Below, piece after piece: positions 25,130 through 34,499 of a stretch of 64,000 nucleotides of DNA. The notes below the pieces were generated by a model, which ran no database searches, was not told where the DNA came from, and saw only the letters and a list, made by a program, of their open reading frames with translations. Location of the stretch: positions 124,001 through 188,000 of the forward strand of contig NZ_QRCU01000059.1 in NCBI RefSeq assembly GCF_003369445.1. The letters run 5' to 3'. The stretch comes from Arthrobacter silvisoli. GTDB lineage: Bacteria > Actinomycetota > Actinomycetes > Actinomycetales > Micrococcaceae. A program made the translations under genes and the position numbers. The first letter of the stretch is position 1. Every line of letters starts with the position of its first letter.

Positions 25130-26671
25130 ATGGACAGCACGCAGCACACCAGACCTCCGATGCCGCCCGCGCTCCGTACCGCCCTGCCCGGGCTGCTGCT
25201 GGTGATGTTCCTCGGCGCCCTGGACCAGACGATCATGGCCTCGGCGCTTCCCACGGTGGCCGGGGACCTCCATGGCCTGGACCAAATGTCCACCATCATC
25301 ACCGGCTACCTCGTGGCTGCCACGGCTGCCATGCCCCTGACCGGGAAGCTGGGCGACGCCTACGGCAGGAAACGGGTCCTGCAGGCTTCCCTCATCTTGT
25401 TCACCCTCGGCGCCGGACTCTGCTCGCTGGCCCAGTCGGTGCCCGAACTGATCGCCTACCGGGCCGTCCAAGGCGCCGGCGGCGGTGGGCTGATGATCGC
25501 GGCACAGGCAGTGATCGGCGAACTCGTCAGCCCACGCGAACGCGGCAGGTTCCTTGGCATCATCGGCGCTGCCTTCATCCTGGCTGCCGTGGCGGGCCCG
25601 CTTGCCGGCGGTGCGGTGGTGGACCTGCTCTCCTGGCGCTGGATCTTCTACGCGTACCTTCCCGTGGGGTGTGCTGCCCTCGCGGTGGTCTCCCTGACCC
25701 TGCATCTGCCACCGGTGTCCAGGGAGCGGCGGGTGGACTACGGGGGAGCGGCCCTTCTCAGCCTGGCGATTGTGGCCGTCATCCTGCTGTGCAGCGGGGG
25801 CGCCCACAACGGACCGCAGTGGCTCGTGCCGGTGCTGGCCGCCGTCGCCTCCGCCGCCGTCGTGGGCTGGCTGGCCACGGCCCGGCGGGTCAAGGACCCG
25901 GTCATCCCGTTGGCGCTGTTCCGGGACCGGGCGTTTTCCATCCCCACTGCGGTCAGTTTCCTGATCGGCTTCGCCATGTTCGCCTCGGTGAGCTACCTGC
26001 CCGCCTTCCTGCAGGTGGGCATGGGCATGTCCGCCACGGCCTCGGGCGCCATGCTCGTCGCCCTCATGGCCGGCCTCCTGGTGACGACGACGGTGTCCGG
26101 CGCTTTGATCACCCGGACCGGCCGCTACAAGGCATACCCGGTGGCGGGGACCTTGCTGGCGGCCCTGGGGACCCTGCTCTTCAGCACCCTGGACGCCCGG
26201 AGCGGCCCGGCTCTGGTCACGGTGGCGATGGTGGTCCTGGGCCTCGGGATCGGACTGGTCATGCAGGTCATGGTGCTGGCGGTGCAGAATTCCGTGCAGC
26301 GGCGTGATCTCGGAACAGCGACCTCCACCGTCGCTTTCATGCGGCAGGTGGGTGCCTCCGTCGGTGTCGCGGTGATCGGCTCCCTCATCGCGGCCCGCTT
26401 TGCGCTCGCCGTACCCGGAGACGTGGCGGCAGCCCTGGGGAGCCGCATCAATTCCCTCACACCCAAAGCGCTGGAGGCATTGCCCGCCCAGGACCGTGCC
26501 GCCGTCGCCGAGGCCTTTGGCCGGGCGCTGCCGCCCGTCTTCGGCTATGCCGCACTGGTGCTGCTCGCGGCGTTCGTGGCCACCCTGTTCCTGCCCGAGC
26601 GCGAACTGCGCACCACCTCGTTTTCCGATGCCCCATCCGAACCGACTCTCCGGGAGCCCCGCAATGACTGA
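25130..26671 (+). CDS. DHA2-family MFS drug exporter, 14 TM
   Basis: A 513-residue exporter of the EmrB/QacA (DHA2) type. Motif D1-like LDQTIMASALPTVAGDL lies in TM1, motif A (GKLGDAYGRKR) in loop 2-3, motif B-like AYRAVQGAGGGGLM in TM4, and motif C-like GPLAGGAVVDLLSWRWIF follows in TM5, as expected for proton-driven drug efflux. AAGGA sits 7 nt upstream of the ATG. The last 8 bp overlap the PEP-dependent phosphotransferase gene, and a tetR gene follows. A drug-resistance operon is the simplest reading; the drug is unknown. Confidence 0.88.
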   Translation: MDSTQHTRPPMPPALRTALPGLLLVMFLGALDQTIMASALPTVAGDLHGLDQMSTIITGYLVAATAAMPLTGKLGDAYGRKRVLQASLILFTLGAGLCSLAQSVPELIAYRAVQGAGGGGLMIAAQAVIGELVSPRERGRFLGIIGAAFILAAVAGPLAGGAVVDLLSWRWIFYAYLPVGCAALAVVSLTLHLPPVSRERRVDYGGAALLSLAIVAVILLCSGGAHNGPQWLVPVLAAVASAAVVGWLATARRVKDPVIPLALFRDRAFSIPTAVSFLIGFAMFASVSYLPAFLQVGMGMSATASGAMLVALMAGLLVTTTVSGALITRTGRYKAYPVAGTLLAALGTLLFSTLDARSGPALVTVAMVVLGLGIGLVMQVMVLAVQNSVQRRDLGTATSTVAFMRQVGASVGVAVIGSLIAARFALAVPGDVAAALGSRINSLTPKALEALPAQDRAAVAEAFGRALPPVFGYAALVLLAAFVATLFLPERELRTTSFSDAPSEPTLREPRND

Positions 26672-29294
26672 AAAACTGGTCGGCACCCTCGCCGAATTCG
26701 GTGCACGGGATCTCCCCGTGGCCGGCGGGAAGGGAGCGAACCTGGGCGAGCTGGTGCGGCACGGCTTCCCGGTTCCCGAAGGTTTCGTCGTCACGACGGC
26801 GGCGTACACCACGACCCTGCGCGATAGCGGGCTGGACGGGCGGCTGCAGGCACTCCTGCAGGATCCCGACGGCCAGGATCCCGACGGCCGAAATCCCGAC
26901 GCCGGCGCCCTCCGGGAGCTGGTCAGCGCCGCCACGGTGCCGCCCGAAGTGAGGTCGTCGATTGCCGCAGCGTACGCCGCGCTGGGCGCGGGGCCCGTCG
27001 CCGTCCGGTCCAGCGCCACGGCGGAGGACCTGCCGGGCGCCGCGTTCGCGGGGCAGCAGGACACCTTCCTCAACGTCATCGGCGAGCGGGAGGTGCTGGA
27101 CGCCGTCGTCCGCTGCTGGGCTTCCCTGTGGACCGACCGGGCCGTGGCCTACCGGCAGCGTCAGGGGATCGACCCGCGCACGGTGGCGATCGCCGTCGTG
27201 GTGCAAGAAATGGTGGAACCCCGCGCCGCGGGAGTCATGTTCACAGCCAACCCGGTCACGGGCGAGCGCGGCGAAATCGTGGTGGATGCGGGCGCGGGCC
27301 TGGGCGAGGCCGTGGTGTCGGGGCTGGTGACACCCGGGCACTACGTCCTGGACAGCAGGGGGCACACGCTGTCCTTCACGCCCGGCGGGAATGAAGTGAT
27401 CGTCCGGGCCGTGGCGGGCGGCGGCACCGAGGAGGTGGTGCCAGCCGGACCATCGCGGGCGGACTCTCAGCCGGCGGACTCTCAGCTGACCGACCCTCAA
27501 CTGACCGACCCTCAACTGACCGACGCCGAACTGGCGGAACTGGCGCGGCTGGCGCGGCGGGCCGAAGAACTCTTCGGCCGTCCGCAGGACATGGAATGGG
27601 CTGTTGCGGACGGCCGGATCCAGGTGCTGCAGTCGCGCCCCATGACGGGGCTGCCACCGCAGCCGCCGGCACTCAGCCGCTTCCAGCGCATGGTGGGGCC
27701 GTTCTTCGTGGAGATGTTCCAGCAGCGGCCCTACCCGTTGGACGTGTCGGGGTGGATGCAGCGCGGCATCTTCGCGATGCTCGGCCGGATGGCAGGCAGC
27801 GTAGGCGTCGTGTTCCCGTCGCTGCACCAGATCCTTCCGGAGGAGGACGGCGTGGTGCTCCAGCTCGTGCCCCCGGTGCCCAGGCCCACGCTGCGCACCC
27901 TCGCCGCGCCGGTCTCCGTTGCCCGGAGGGTGCGCCGCTTCAAGCCGGCCGAGTGGACCCGGGACCGCCGCTTCCCGGATTTCCTTGCCGAGGTGGAGCG
28001 GCTGCGTGGGAAGGATCCTTCCCGGCTCAGCTGGACAGGTGTACTCGGCCTGGCCAGGGACACCTTCACCGCGATGGAGAAGATCACGGACCTGCGGGTT
28101 TCCTACCTGCCGGGTTCGTTCGTCCCGCAGGCCAAGCTGCGGCTCATGCTCCTGCTGCTGGGGAAATCCCGGCTGGCCCCGGCCCTCGTCGCGGGGGCCG
28201 AAACCCGGACCAGCAAGGCCAACCGCGCCCTCGAAGACCTCGCCGCCCTCGTCAGGAGCGACGCCGTCCTTTCCACGGCTTTTGCCGGTTTCCACAATGG
28301 CGGCTCCCGGGACGGCGGCGCGGTGGCCCTCTTGGAGAGGGTGGAGCACGATCCGGCGTTCGGGCCCTTCCGCGCCGGGTTCCATGCGTTCCTGGCCGAG
28401 TTCGGCCATCGCGAGACCGTCAGTGTGGTGCTGAGCAGTGCGCCCACCTGGTCCGATGCGCCGGACGTTGTCCTTGGCCTGGTCAAGGCGTTGACCGGCG
28501 AACGGCCTCCCGCCGAGGACCAGACCGGTGCCGCGCTTGCGGAACTCAAACGGCATCCTGCCCTGCGGGCCGGCGCCGTGCGCCGCCTGGTCCTGGCCGC
28601 CGTCGACGAAGCCAAAACCGGCATGGCGTTCCGGGAAGACAGCCACTTCTACGCCACCATGGTGCTGCCGCTGCTCCGACGGGCACAACTGGAACTGGGC
28701 CGCAGGCTGTCGGACGCCGGCGTGCTGGACGCGCCCGGGGACGTGTATCACCTGCGCCTCGAAGAGCTGGAAGCGGTCACTGAAGTGCCCGACGGCGGTG
28801 CGCTGCCGGCGTGGGTGCGCGAACGGTACCGCCCGCTGGTGCTCGCCCGGGCCGCCAAGCGGCGCGAACTGGAGGGGATCCCGCTCCTCGACCCGGCCGT
28901 GCTGTTCGTCGATGGCCGGAAGGCGCAAGGAGCCCTGCCTGGAGCGCTGCTCAGGGGTACCGGCGCCAGCCGCGGCCAGGCCGCGGGAGCGGTGCGCGTG
29001 ATCCACGGTCCGGAAGATTTCGGCAGCCTGCGCAGCGGGGAGATCCTGGTCTGCCCTTACACCAACCCCTCATGGACGCCGCTGTTCCAGCGCGCAGCGG
29101 CCGTGGTGGTGGACGCCGGTGGCCTCGGCTCGCACGCTGCGATAGTCGCCCGCGAATATGGGATACCGGCCGTCATGGGAACAGCCAAGGGCACCAAAGT
29201 CCTGCACGACGGCCAGAGGGTGCTGGTCGATGGGAGCCGGGGTGAGGTCAGGGCGGCCGCCGGCGCTCCGTCCGCGGCGGGGACGGCGTCATGA
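26664..29294 (+). CDS. PEP-dependent phosphotransferase, rifampin-phosphotransferase-like
   Basis: An 876-residue protein in the order ATP-grasp PEP/pyruvate-binding domain (about 1-320; AGGKGANLGELVRHG, AVRSSATAEDLPGAAFAGQQ), central substrate domain (about 330-760) and PEP-utilising swivelling domain (about 780-876) with the phospho-accepting His near 824 in GGLGSHAAIVAREYGIPAV. Length, order and His position match rifampin phosphotransferase; a PEP synthase would be shorter in the centre and end with a PEP-binding barrel. GGGAG lies 8 nt before the ATG. Two in-frame 15-bp repeats lie in the ATP-grasp domain. Which antibiotic, if any, it modifies is not shown. Confidence 0.78.
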   Translation: MTEKLVGTLAEFGARDLPVAGGKGANLGELVRHGFPVPEGFVVTTAAYTTTLRDSGLDGRLQALLQDPDGQDPDGRNPDAGALRELVSAATVPPEVRSSIAAAYAALGAGPVAVRSSATAEDLPGAAFAGQQDTFLNVIGEREVLDAVVRCWASLWTDRAVAYRQRQGIDPRTVAIAVVVQEMVEPRAAGVMFTANPVTGERGEIVVDAGAGLGEAVVSGLVTPGHYVLDSRGHTLSFTPGGNEVIVRAVAGGGTEEVVPAGPSRADSQPADSQLTDPQLTDPQLTDAELAELARLARRAEELFGRPQDMEWAVADGRIQVLQSRPMTGLPPQPPALSRFQRMVGPFFVEMFQQRPYPLDVSGWMQRGIFAMLGRMAGSVGVVFPSLHQILPEEDGVVLQLVPPVPRPTLRTLAAPVSVARRVRRFKPAEWTRDRRFPDFLAEVERLRGKDPSRLSWTGVLGLARDTFTAMEKITDLRVSYLPGSFVPQAKLRLMLLLLGKSRLAPALVAGAETRTSKANRALEDLAALVRSDAVLSTAFAGFHNGGSRDGGAVALLERVEHDPAFGPFRAGFHAFLAEFGHRETVSVVLSSAPTWSDAPDVVLGLVKALTGERPPAEDQTGAALAELKRHPALRAGAVRRLVLAAVDEAKTGMAFREDSHFYATMVLPLLRRAQLELGRRLSDAGVLDAPGDVYHLRLEELEAVTEVPDGGALPAWVRERYRPLVLARAAKRRELEGIPLLDPAVLFVDGRKAQGALPGALLRGTGASRGQAAGAVRVIHGPEDFGSLRSGEILVCPYTNPSWTPLFQRAAAVVVDAGGLGSHAAIVAREYGIPAVMGTAKGTKVLHDGQRVLVDGSRGEVRAAAGAPSAAGTAS
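26859..26903 (+). repeat. Three-copy 15-bp in-frame repeat
   Basis: CAGGATCCCGACGGC occurs twice exactly and once degenerate, encoding QDPDG-QDPDG-RNPDA in an exposed loop of the ATP-grasp domain. Confidence 0.85.
27459..27533 (+). repeat. Five-copy 15-bp in-frame repeat
   Basis: Five adjacent 15-bp units (two of the GCGGACTCTCAGC type, three of the ACCGACCCTCAACTG type) encode ADSQP, ADSQL, TDPQL, TDPQL and TDAEL in the linker after the PEP-synthase-like first lobe. Confidence 0.85.
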
Positions 29295-29914
29295 CCCGGG
29301 CGCCGGGGACCGATCACCGCACGCTGCCCCGCCGCCGCGGCGCCGCCCTGAACAGTGCCATCTTTGCGGCCGTGCGCGCCGAAATCGCCGAATCCGGTTA
29401 CGCCGGCCTGACCATGGAGCGGGTCGCCGAGCGCGCCCGCGCCAGCAAGGCCTCCCTCTACCGGCGCTGGCCCGGCCGGGCGGCACTGGTGCTGGACGCC
29501 GCCTATGACGCGATGCCGGATTACAGCTCAACCCCGGACACGGGAAGCCTGCGTGGTGACGTCCTGGCCCTCATGAGGCAGATCGTCCTCCTGCTGGACG
29601 GAGTGGTGGGCGAAGCCATGATCGGACTGTTGGGCGAATCCCTGCAGAACCCGGACGCGGCGGCGCAGATCAGGGAGTTCGGCCGGGGCAACATGGTACG
29701 GACGATGCGCGAGATCGTCGGCCGGGCCGTGGCGCGCGGCGAATGCGACGCAGGCCTCGTCACCGAACGGCGGCTGGAAGCCGGACCGGCGCTCCTGCGC
29801 CAGCGCGTCATCTTCTCGGGCCTGCCCGTCAGTGACGACTACCTCCAGGAGGTGGTGGACGACGTCGTCCTGCCGCTGTTCGGAGTCCGTCCCGAAGTTC
29901 AGCCGGAAGGGTGA
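29291..29914 (+). CDS. TetR/AcrR family regulator of the resistance-like operon
   Basis: A 207-residue TetR protein. The helix-turn-helix (residues 38-62; LTMERVAERARASKASLYRR) is followed by a TetR_C-type ligand domain (LMRQIVLLLDGVVGEAMIGL). It overlaps the phosphotransferase stop by 4 bp (ATGA), so it is the last gene of the exporter operon and probably autoregulates it. No TetR-type palindrome is obvious in the operon leader, which instead carries the 17/18-bp repeats. Confidence 0.85.
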   Translation: MTRAPGTDHRTLPRRRGAALNSAIFAAVRAEIAESGYAGLTMERVAERARASKASLYRRWPGRAALVLDAAYDAMPDYSSTPDTGSLRGDVLALMRQIVLLLDGVVGEAMIGLLGESLQNPDAAAQIREFGRGNMVRTMREIVGRAVARGECDAGLVTERRLEAGPALLRQRVIFSGLPVSDDYLQEVVDDVVLPLFGVRPEVQPEG

Positions 29915-29937
29915 GTCGCGCCCGCCTTGCGGTGCCG

Positions 29938-30447
29938 TTACCCCCGGTGCGCTGCGAAGAAGTCCCGCAGCAGCGCAGCGCACTCGGGCTCCCGGACCCC
30001 CGGATAGACCTCCACCCAGTGGTTGAGCCGGCGCTCGCGGAGGATGTCGAACACGGAGCCTGCGGCCCCGGCCTTCTCGTCCCAGGCTCCGAACACCACC
30101 CGCGGAATCCTGGCCAGCACGATCGCCCCGGCGCACATGGCGCACGGCTCCAGGGTGACCACCAGGGTGCAGTCTTCGAGGCGCCAGCCGTCCCCGCCTT
30201 CGCCGAGTTCCCGGGCATGGCGCTGCAGGGCTGCGGCCGCCTCGCGGATCGCCACGATCTCGGCATGCGCGGTGGGGTCCCCGTGCGCTTCGCGTTCGTT
30301 CCGTCCGGCACCCAGCACCCCGCCGTCGGGCCCTAGAACAACGGCGCCGATCGGCACATCGTCGGTGTCCAGCGCGCGGCGGGCTTCGTCCAGGGCAAGG
30401 CCCATCCATGCCGCGTGTTCGGCGTGATACGGCTCGGAGCTGCTCAT
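29938..30447 (-). CDS. tadA: tRNA-specific adenosine deaminase
   Basis: A 169-residue deaminase that converts wobble A34 to inosine in tRNA-Arg(ACG), a tRNA encoded at 52754-52827 in this window. The zinc site is complete: [10 protein letters not shown] (His61, catalytic Glu63) and PCAMC (Cys102, Cys105). ATG 30447 gives the usual N-terminus; an upstream extension to 30510 is unlike family members. Divergent from upp with only 24 bp between start codons. Confidence 0.93.
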   Translation of the reverse strand: MSSSEPYHAEHAAWMGLALDEARRALDTDDVPIGAVVLGPDGGVLGAGRNEREAHGDPTAHAEIVAIREAAAALQRHARELGEGGDGWRLEDCTLVVTLEPCAMCAGAIVLARIPRVVFGAWDEKAGAAGSVFDILRERRLNHWVEVYPGVREPECAALLRDFFAAHRG

Positions 30448-30456
30448 GGCTTCAAT

Positions 30457-30471
30457 GATAGTTTTGGACCC
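30457..30471 (+). promoter_or_regulatory. Probable leaderless promoter of upp
   Basis: GATAGT (30457-30462) ends 9 nt before the upp ATG, and there is no Shine-Dalgarno site. Only 24 bp separate it from the divergent tadA start codon. The -35 is not clear. Confidence 0.4.
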
Positions 30472-31107
30472 ATGCGCACACTCGTCGTGGACCACCCGCT
30501 CGTTGCCCACAAGCTCACCGTACTGCGGGACAAGAACACCCCTTCACCGGTCTTCCGCCAGCTCACCGAAGAACTCGTCACCCTCCTGGCCTACGAGGCC
30601 ACCCGCGAGGTCCGCACGGAGACCGTGGACATCGAAACGCCGGTCACCAAGACCACCGGCACGGCCTTCACCAAGCCCACGCCCCTGGTGGTACCGATCC
30701 TGCGCGCGGGCCTGGGCATGCTCGAGGGCATGACCAAGCTGGTCCCCACCGCCGAGGTCGGCTTCCTGGGAATGGCCCGCGACGAGGAAACCCTGGACAT
30801 CATCACCTACGCCGAGCGCCTGCCCGAGGACCTCACCGGCCGGCAGATTTTCGTGCTCGACCCTATGCTCGCCACCGGGGGCACCCTGCGCGAGGCCATC
30901 AAGTTCCTTTTCAAGCGCGGCGCCTCGGATGTCACCTGCATCTGCCTGCTCGCCGCCCCGGAGGGCCTGGCCAAGCTGGAGGAAGAACTCTCCGAGGCCA
31001 ACGTCAAGATCGTGCTGGCCTCGATCGACGAGAGGCTCAACGACAAGGCCTACATCGTTCCGGGCCTCGGCGACGCCGGCGACCGCCTCTACGGCGTGGC
31101 GGGCTAG
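30472..31107 (+). CDS. upp: Uracil phosphoribosyltransferase
   Basis: A 211-residue enzyme making UMP from uracil and PRPP in pyrimidine salvage. The PRPP loop [12 protein letters not shown] (about 127-138) and the uracil-binding C-terminal region ([20 protein letters not shown]) are intact; length equals the family norm. Likely leaderless. A hairpin follows 16 bp after the stop. Confidence 0.97.
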   Translation: MRTLVVDHPLVAHKLTVLRDKNTPSPVFRQLTEELVTLLAYEATREVRTETVDIETPVTKTTGTAFTKPTPLVVPILRAGLGMLEGMTKLVPTAEVGFLGMARDEETLDIITYAERLPEDLTGRQIFVLDPMLATGGTLREAIKFLFKRGASDVTCICLLAAPEGLAKLEEELSEANVKIVLASIDERLNDKAYIVPGLGDAGDRLYGVAG

Positions 31108-31124
31108 GCAATACAACGACGACG

Positions 31125-31151
31125 GCGGCGGTCCACTCCGGTGGCCGCCGC
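31125..31151 (+). terminator. Terminator after upp
   Basis: Hairpin GCGGCGG-TCCAC / GTGG-CCGCCGC with one bulge and a 4-nt loop, followed by TTCCTTTG. Nothing else is seen in 31152-31350. Confidence 0.7.
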
Positions 31152-31360
31152 TTCCTTTGTGCCGCAGCGGTCCCGGGTTCCCGGACGTTCCCTCCCGGTT
31201 GCTTTGCTGCCCGCTCGCGGCGCCCGCGAAGATCCGCGGATTTCGGGGGGCCGTGGGCCGGCAGGCCCGATGCAAGTGGGGAGGAGCGTCGCCCCCGTTG
31301 TAGCTCCCGCCCGCCGAAGCCCCCTATCGTTTCCACCCGGGCCCCACTAGCCTGTGGCGC

Positions 31361-31738
31361 ATGGACTGGAAACTGGAACTCGTATTTGTCCCTGTGTCCG
31401 ATGTGGACCGCGCCAAGGATTTCTACGTCAACAAGGTGGGCTTCAACGCCGACTTCGACGAACGACCCATGGACGGTCTCCGGTTCGTCCAGCTGACCCC
31501 GCCGGGTTCGGCCTGCTCCATCGCGATCGGCGAAGGCCTCAGCGACGCCCCTGCCGGTTCGGCCCCGAGCCTGCAGATCGTGGTCAGCGACATCCAGGCC
31601 GCCCACGACCAGCTCAAGGAAAACGGCGTGGACGTCAGCGACATCGACATCCAGCCTTGGGGTCACTTCGTGTACTTCGCCGACCCGGACGGCAACAAGT
31701 GGGCCGTGCAGTACATCCCGCACCGGCCAAACGGCTGA
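31361..31738 (+). CDS. VOC/glyoxalase-like protein
   Basis: A 125-residue VOC protein (LVFVPVSDVDRAKDFYVNKV, then the repeated half with DPDGNKWAVQYI). It has the typical bleomycin-resistance/dioxygenase fold with a C-terminal Gln rather than Glu at the last metal-ligand position. A TAGCCT -10 lies 7 nt before the ATG with no ribosome site, suggesting a leaderless transcript. Function unknown. Confidence 0.82.
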   Translation: MDWKLELVFVPVSDVDRAKDFYVNKVGFNADFDERPMDGLRFVQLTPPGSACSIAIGEGLSDAPAGSAPSLQIVVSDIQAAHDQLKENGVDVSDIDIQPWGHFVYFADPDGNKWAVQYIPHRPNG

Positions 31739-31807
31739 CGCCCGGGCAGCCTCGACACATACGGCCTCCCGCTTGGGCGCGCGTGCCCGGGCAGGCAGGA
31801 TGGATGC

Positions 31808-32515
31808 ATGAGCCTGCCCGCCTCCACCGGAACCAACACCGCCGGCACCATCGCTGACGCGACAACGTTCACCGTCCGTGCCGTCCTCTTCGACATGGAT
31901 GGCACCATCGTGGATTCGACGGCGGTCGTGGAACAGGTGTGGGGCGAGTTCGCCGCCCGCTACGGACTGGACTACGCGGACATCCTGCGCACCTCACATG
32001 GCGTGCAGGCCCGCGACACCGTGACCCGCTACGCGCCGGCCGGGGCGGACATCGACGCGCTCACCGACGAACTCGGCGAGATGGAACGCACCCGGACCGA
32101 CGGCGTCGTGGCCCTGCCCGGTGCCGAGGCCTTCCTGCGTGCCCTGCCGGCGGACGCCGTCGCCCTCGTCACGTCCGCGGACCGGGGGCTCGCAGAGATC
32201 CGCATGCGGGCGGCCGGCCTGGACATGCCCGCGACGGCGGTCACCGCCGAGTCCGTGACGCGCGGCAAGCCGGACCCGGAAGGCTACCTCGCGGCGGCCG
32301 CCCTGCTCGGCGCGGACCCCTCCGACGTGGTGGTCTTCGAAGACGCCCCGGCCGGGATCGCCGCGGCCCGGGCCGCCGGCATGCGCACTGTGGTGGTGGG
32401 CGACGGCGGGGGCCGGGCCACGGAAGGACTCGTACGCATCCCGGACTACGCCGCGGCGTCGGCCGCCGTCACCCTGGACGACAACGGCCGCCTCCTGATC
32501 GAAATCAGCCTCTAG
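31808..32515 (+). CDS. HAD-superfamily sugar-phosphatase-like protein
   Basis: A 235-residue HAD hydrolase, subfamily IA. Motif I is FDMDGTIVDS (nucleophile Asp near residue 28), motif II VTSADRG, motif III KPDPEGY, motif IV VVFEDAPAGIAAARAAGM. Proteins with this cap type dephosphorylate sugar phosphates such as 2-deoxyglucose-6-P or sugar alcohol phosphates. AGGATGG precedes the ATG. Single gene, convergent with the GT39 gene. Confidence 0.85.
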   Translation: MSLPASTGTNTAGTIADATTFTVRAVLFDMDGTIVDSTAVVEQVWGEFAARYGLDYADILRTSHGVQARDTVTRYAPAGADIDALTDELGEMERTRTDGVVALPGAEAFLRALPADAVALVTSADRGLAEIRMRAAGLDMPATAVTAESVTRGKPDPEGYLAAAALLGADPSDVVVFEDAPAGIAAARAAGMRTVVVGDGGGRATEGLVRIPDYAAASAAVTLDDNGRLLIEISL

Positions 32516-32552
32516 GACCCTCTGCCGGCTCGCGTCCGGTCCGGCGGCCGGC

Positions 32553-34499
32553 CTACTTCCTCAGCTTGTATACGGTGGAGTTGCCCACGGTCTCGGCCGG
32601 GAAGTTCGCGGCCACCCAGGTGGCCACGTCGGAGCTTCCGCCGCCGAAACCGCCCATGCCGCCGGTAATGAAGTAACTGACTTCGCCGTTGGCCACCATC
32701 TGCTGGAATTGCGCCAGGGTGGGGTAGGGATCGTTGCCGTTCCAGCCGCCGAGCGCGATCACGCTCGTGCCGGAGGCGAGCTCAAGGTTCGCGGCCTGCG
32801 TGGCGCCCGATACTGCCGCGGACCACTTCGTGGTGGTGGCGGAAAGCAGGGCGGACAGCTCGCTGCTGCTTCCGGCATCAGGGGAGCCGCCGGGAGCACC
32901 TCCCAAGGCGCCCGCGCCGCCGTCGCGGTTTCCGAAGCCGCCCAGCGCGGCGGAGGCGGGGCCCGACGTCGGGATGGAACCAGAGTGCGGCACCGCGGCG
33001 GTGGCGATCGTCCAAGCAGCCGTGCCCAGCCCGCCTGCCAGCAAGGAGGCCACCACGGCGGCGGCGGCCGCCGCTTTCCGGAAGCGGCCGGCAATCAGGT
33101 CCACCCGCAGGAGCAGTGCCGCTGTGGCGAGCACGCCGAGGAACACCACAAGGACGCGCAGCCATGGCAGCCACGAGGGATCGCGGGCAAGCAGCAGGGC
33201 GGCCCAGATCGAGGAGGCGAGGACGGCGGCGGCGAGTACCGCCCGGGCCGGCCAGTGCGCCCGGCCGCGCCACAGTTCCACACCGCCGATGCCCACCAGG
33301 GCTGCAATCGCCGGAGCCAGCGCCACCGCGTAGTACGGGTGCACGATCCCGCTCATGAAGCTGAAGATGCCCGCGGTGACCAGCAGCCAGCCGCCCCACA
33401 ACAGGAGCGCGGCGCGGGTGCGGGAGGTGCGGGCCTCGCGGCGGGTGAACCACAGGCCGGCGGCCAGCAGGAGCAGGGCGGCCGGAAGGAGCCAGGACAC
33501 CTCGGCGCCGAAGCTGGTGCCGAACATGCGCAGCAGGCCGGCCGCGCCGCCGAAGCCGGCGTTGCCGCCGCCCGGACCCCCGCCTGCGCCGCCTATGCCA
33601 CCCCCGCCGGGCATGCCTTCGCCCGAACCGGTGATGCGGCCCAGGCCGTTGTAGCCGAAAGTCAGCTCCAGGAAACTGTTGGTCTCCGAGCCCGCCATGT
33701 ACGGCCGTGCCGAGGCAGGCGTCAGCTGGAAGAGCGCGATGTAGCTGCCGGCCACCACCAGGATGCCGCCCAGCGCGCCGAGCAGGTGCAGCAGCCGGCG
33801 GCGCAGCGTGGTGGGCGCTGCCCACAGGTAGGCCAGACCCAGGCCGGGCACCACCAGGAAACCCTGCAACATCTTCGTCAGGAACGCCAGGCCGATCACC
33901 GCGCCCGCGGCCGCGAGCCACCTCCAACCGGCGCGTTCGATGGCGCGGGTGGTGAAGTACGCTGCCAGGACCAGGCATAGGGTGAGCATGGCGTCCGGGT
34001 TGTTGAAGCGGAACATCAGCGCCGCCACCGGGGTGAGGGCCAGCGCGCCGCCGGCCAGCAGGCCTGCCGCCGGACCGGACACGCGCTTCACCGCCAGGTA
34101 CAGGACCCCGACGGCGGCCACGCCCATGAGCGCCTGCGGCACCAGCATGCTCAGCGGCGAGAAGCCGAACACCCGGCCCACGAGGGCTGGGATCCAGAGG
34201 GAGGCCGGCGGCTTGTCCACCGTGATGGCGTTGCCGGCGTCGAGCGAACCGAAGAGCATCGCAGTCCAGTCCTTGGTGCCCGCCTGCACGGCTGCGGCAT
34301 AGAAGGAGTTCGCGTAGCCGGTGGCCGCCAGGTTCCACAGGTACAGCACCGCTGTGGCCAGCAGCAGCCCGACGGCGGAGGGCCGCACCCACCGGGGCTG
34401 GCCGCCGAAAGCGATGCGGGACCAGTGGGTCTTCGTCCGGTGCGCCCCCCGGTGGGTGATGGTGTCCGCCGGGCTGGCGGGGGTCACGGTGGAGGTCAT
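32553..34499 (-). CDS. GT39/ArnT-like lipid-linked glycosyltransferase
   Basis: A 648-residue GT-C glycosyltransferase with about 12 TM helices. The donor motif region ITVDKPPASLW lies in the first extracytoplasmic loop; MFRFNNPDAMLTL and KMLQGFLVVPGLGLAYLW follow. A Gly-rich extracytoplasmic loop and a C-terminal extracellular domain (about 520-648, ending ANFPAETVGNSTVYKLRK) complete it. It transfers a sugar from a polyprenyl-phosphate donor to an envelope target. The ATG overlaps the GT2-GtrA stop by 4 bp; the neighbour probably makes the lipid-linked donor. Confidence 0.88.
   Translation of the reverse strand: MTSTVTPASPADTITHRGAHRTKTHWSRIAFGGQPRWVRPSAVGLLLATAVLYLWNLAATGYANSFYAAAVQAGTKDWTAMLFGSLDAGNAITVDKPPASLWIPALVGRVFGFSPLSMLVPQALMGVAAVGVLYLAVKRVSGPAAGLLAGGALALTPVAALMFRFNNPDAMLTLCLVLAAYFTTRAIERAGWRWLAAAGAVIGLAFLTKMLQGFLVVPGLGLAYLWAAPTTLRRRLLHLLGALGGILVVAGSYIALFQLTPASARPYMAGSETNSFLELTFGYNGLGRITGSGEGMPGGGGIGGAGGGPGGGNAGFGGAAGLLRMFGTSFGAEVSWLLPAALLLLAAGLWFTRREARTSRTRAALLLWGGWLLVTAGIFSFMSGIVHPYYAVALAPAIAALVGIGGVELWRGRAHWPARAVLAAAVLASSIWAALLLARDPSWLPWLRVLVVFLGVLATAALLLRVDLIAGRFRKAAAAAAVVASLLAGGLGTAAWTIATAAVPHSGSIPTSGPASAALGGFGNRDGGAGALGGAPGGSPDAGSSSELSALLSATTTKWSAAVSGATQAANLELASGTSVIALGGWNGNDPYPTLAQFQQMVANGEVSYFITGGMGGFGGGSSDVATWVAANFPAETVGNSTVYKLRK

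Noticed and set aside
24944..27079. 711-residue minus-strand open frame including the leader repeats
   Set aside because: Antisense to the DHA2 exporter; the repetitive GSDQGP-type peptide is only the translated minisatellite.
26457..29006. 849-residue minus-strand open frame
   Set aside because: Antisense to the PEP-dependent phosphotransferase, which has all family motifs; the shadow is His/Gln/Arg-rich.
31740..31792. Terminator after the VOC gene at 31361
   Set aside because: Only 9-bp arms with a 35-nt loop; too weak to list.
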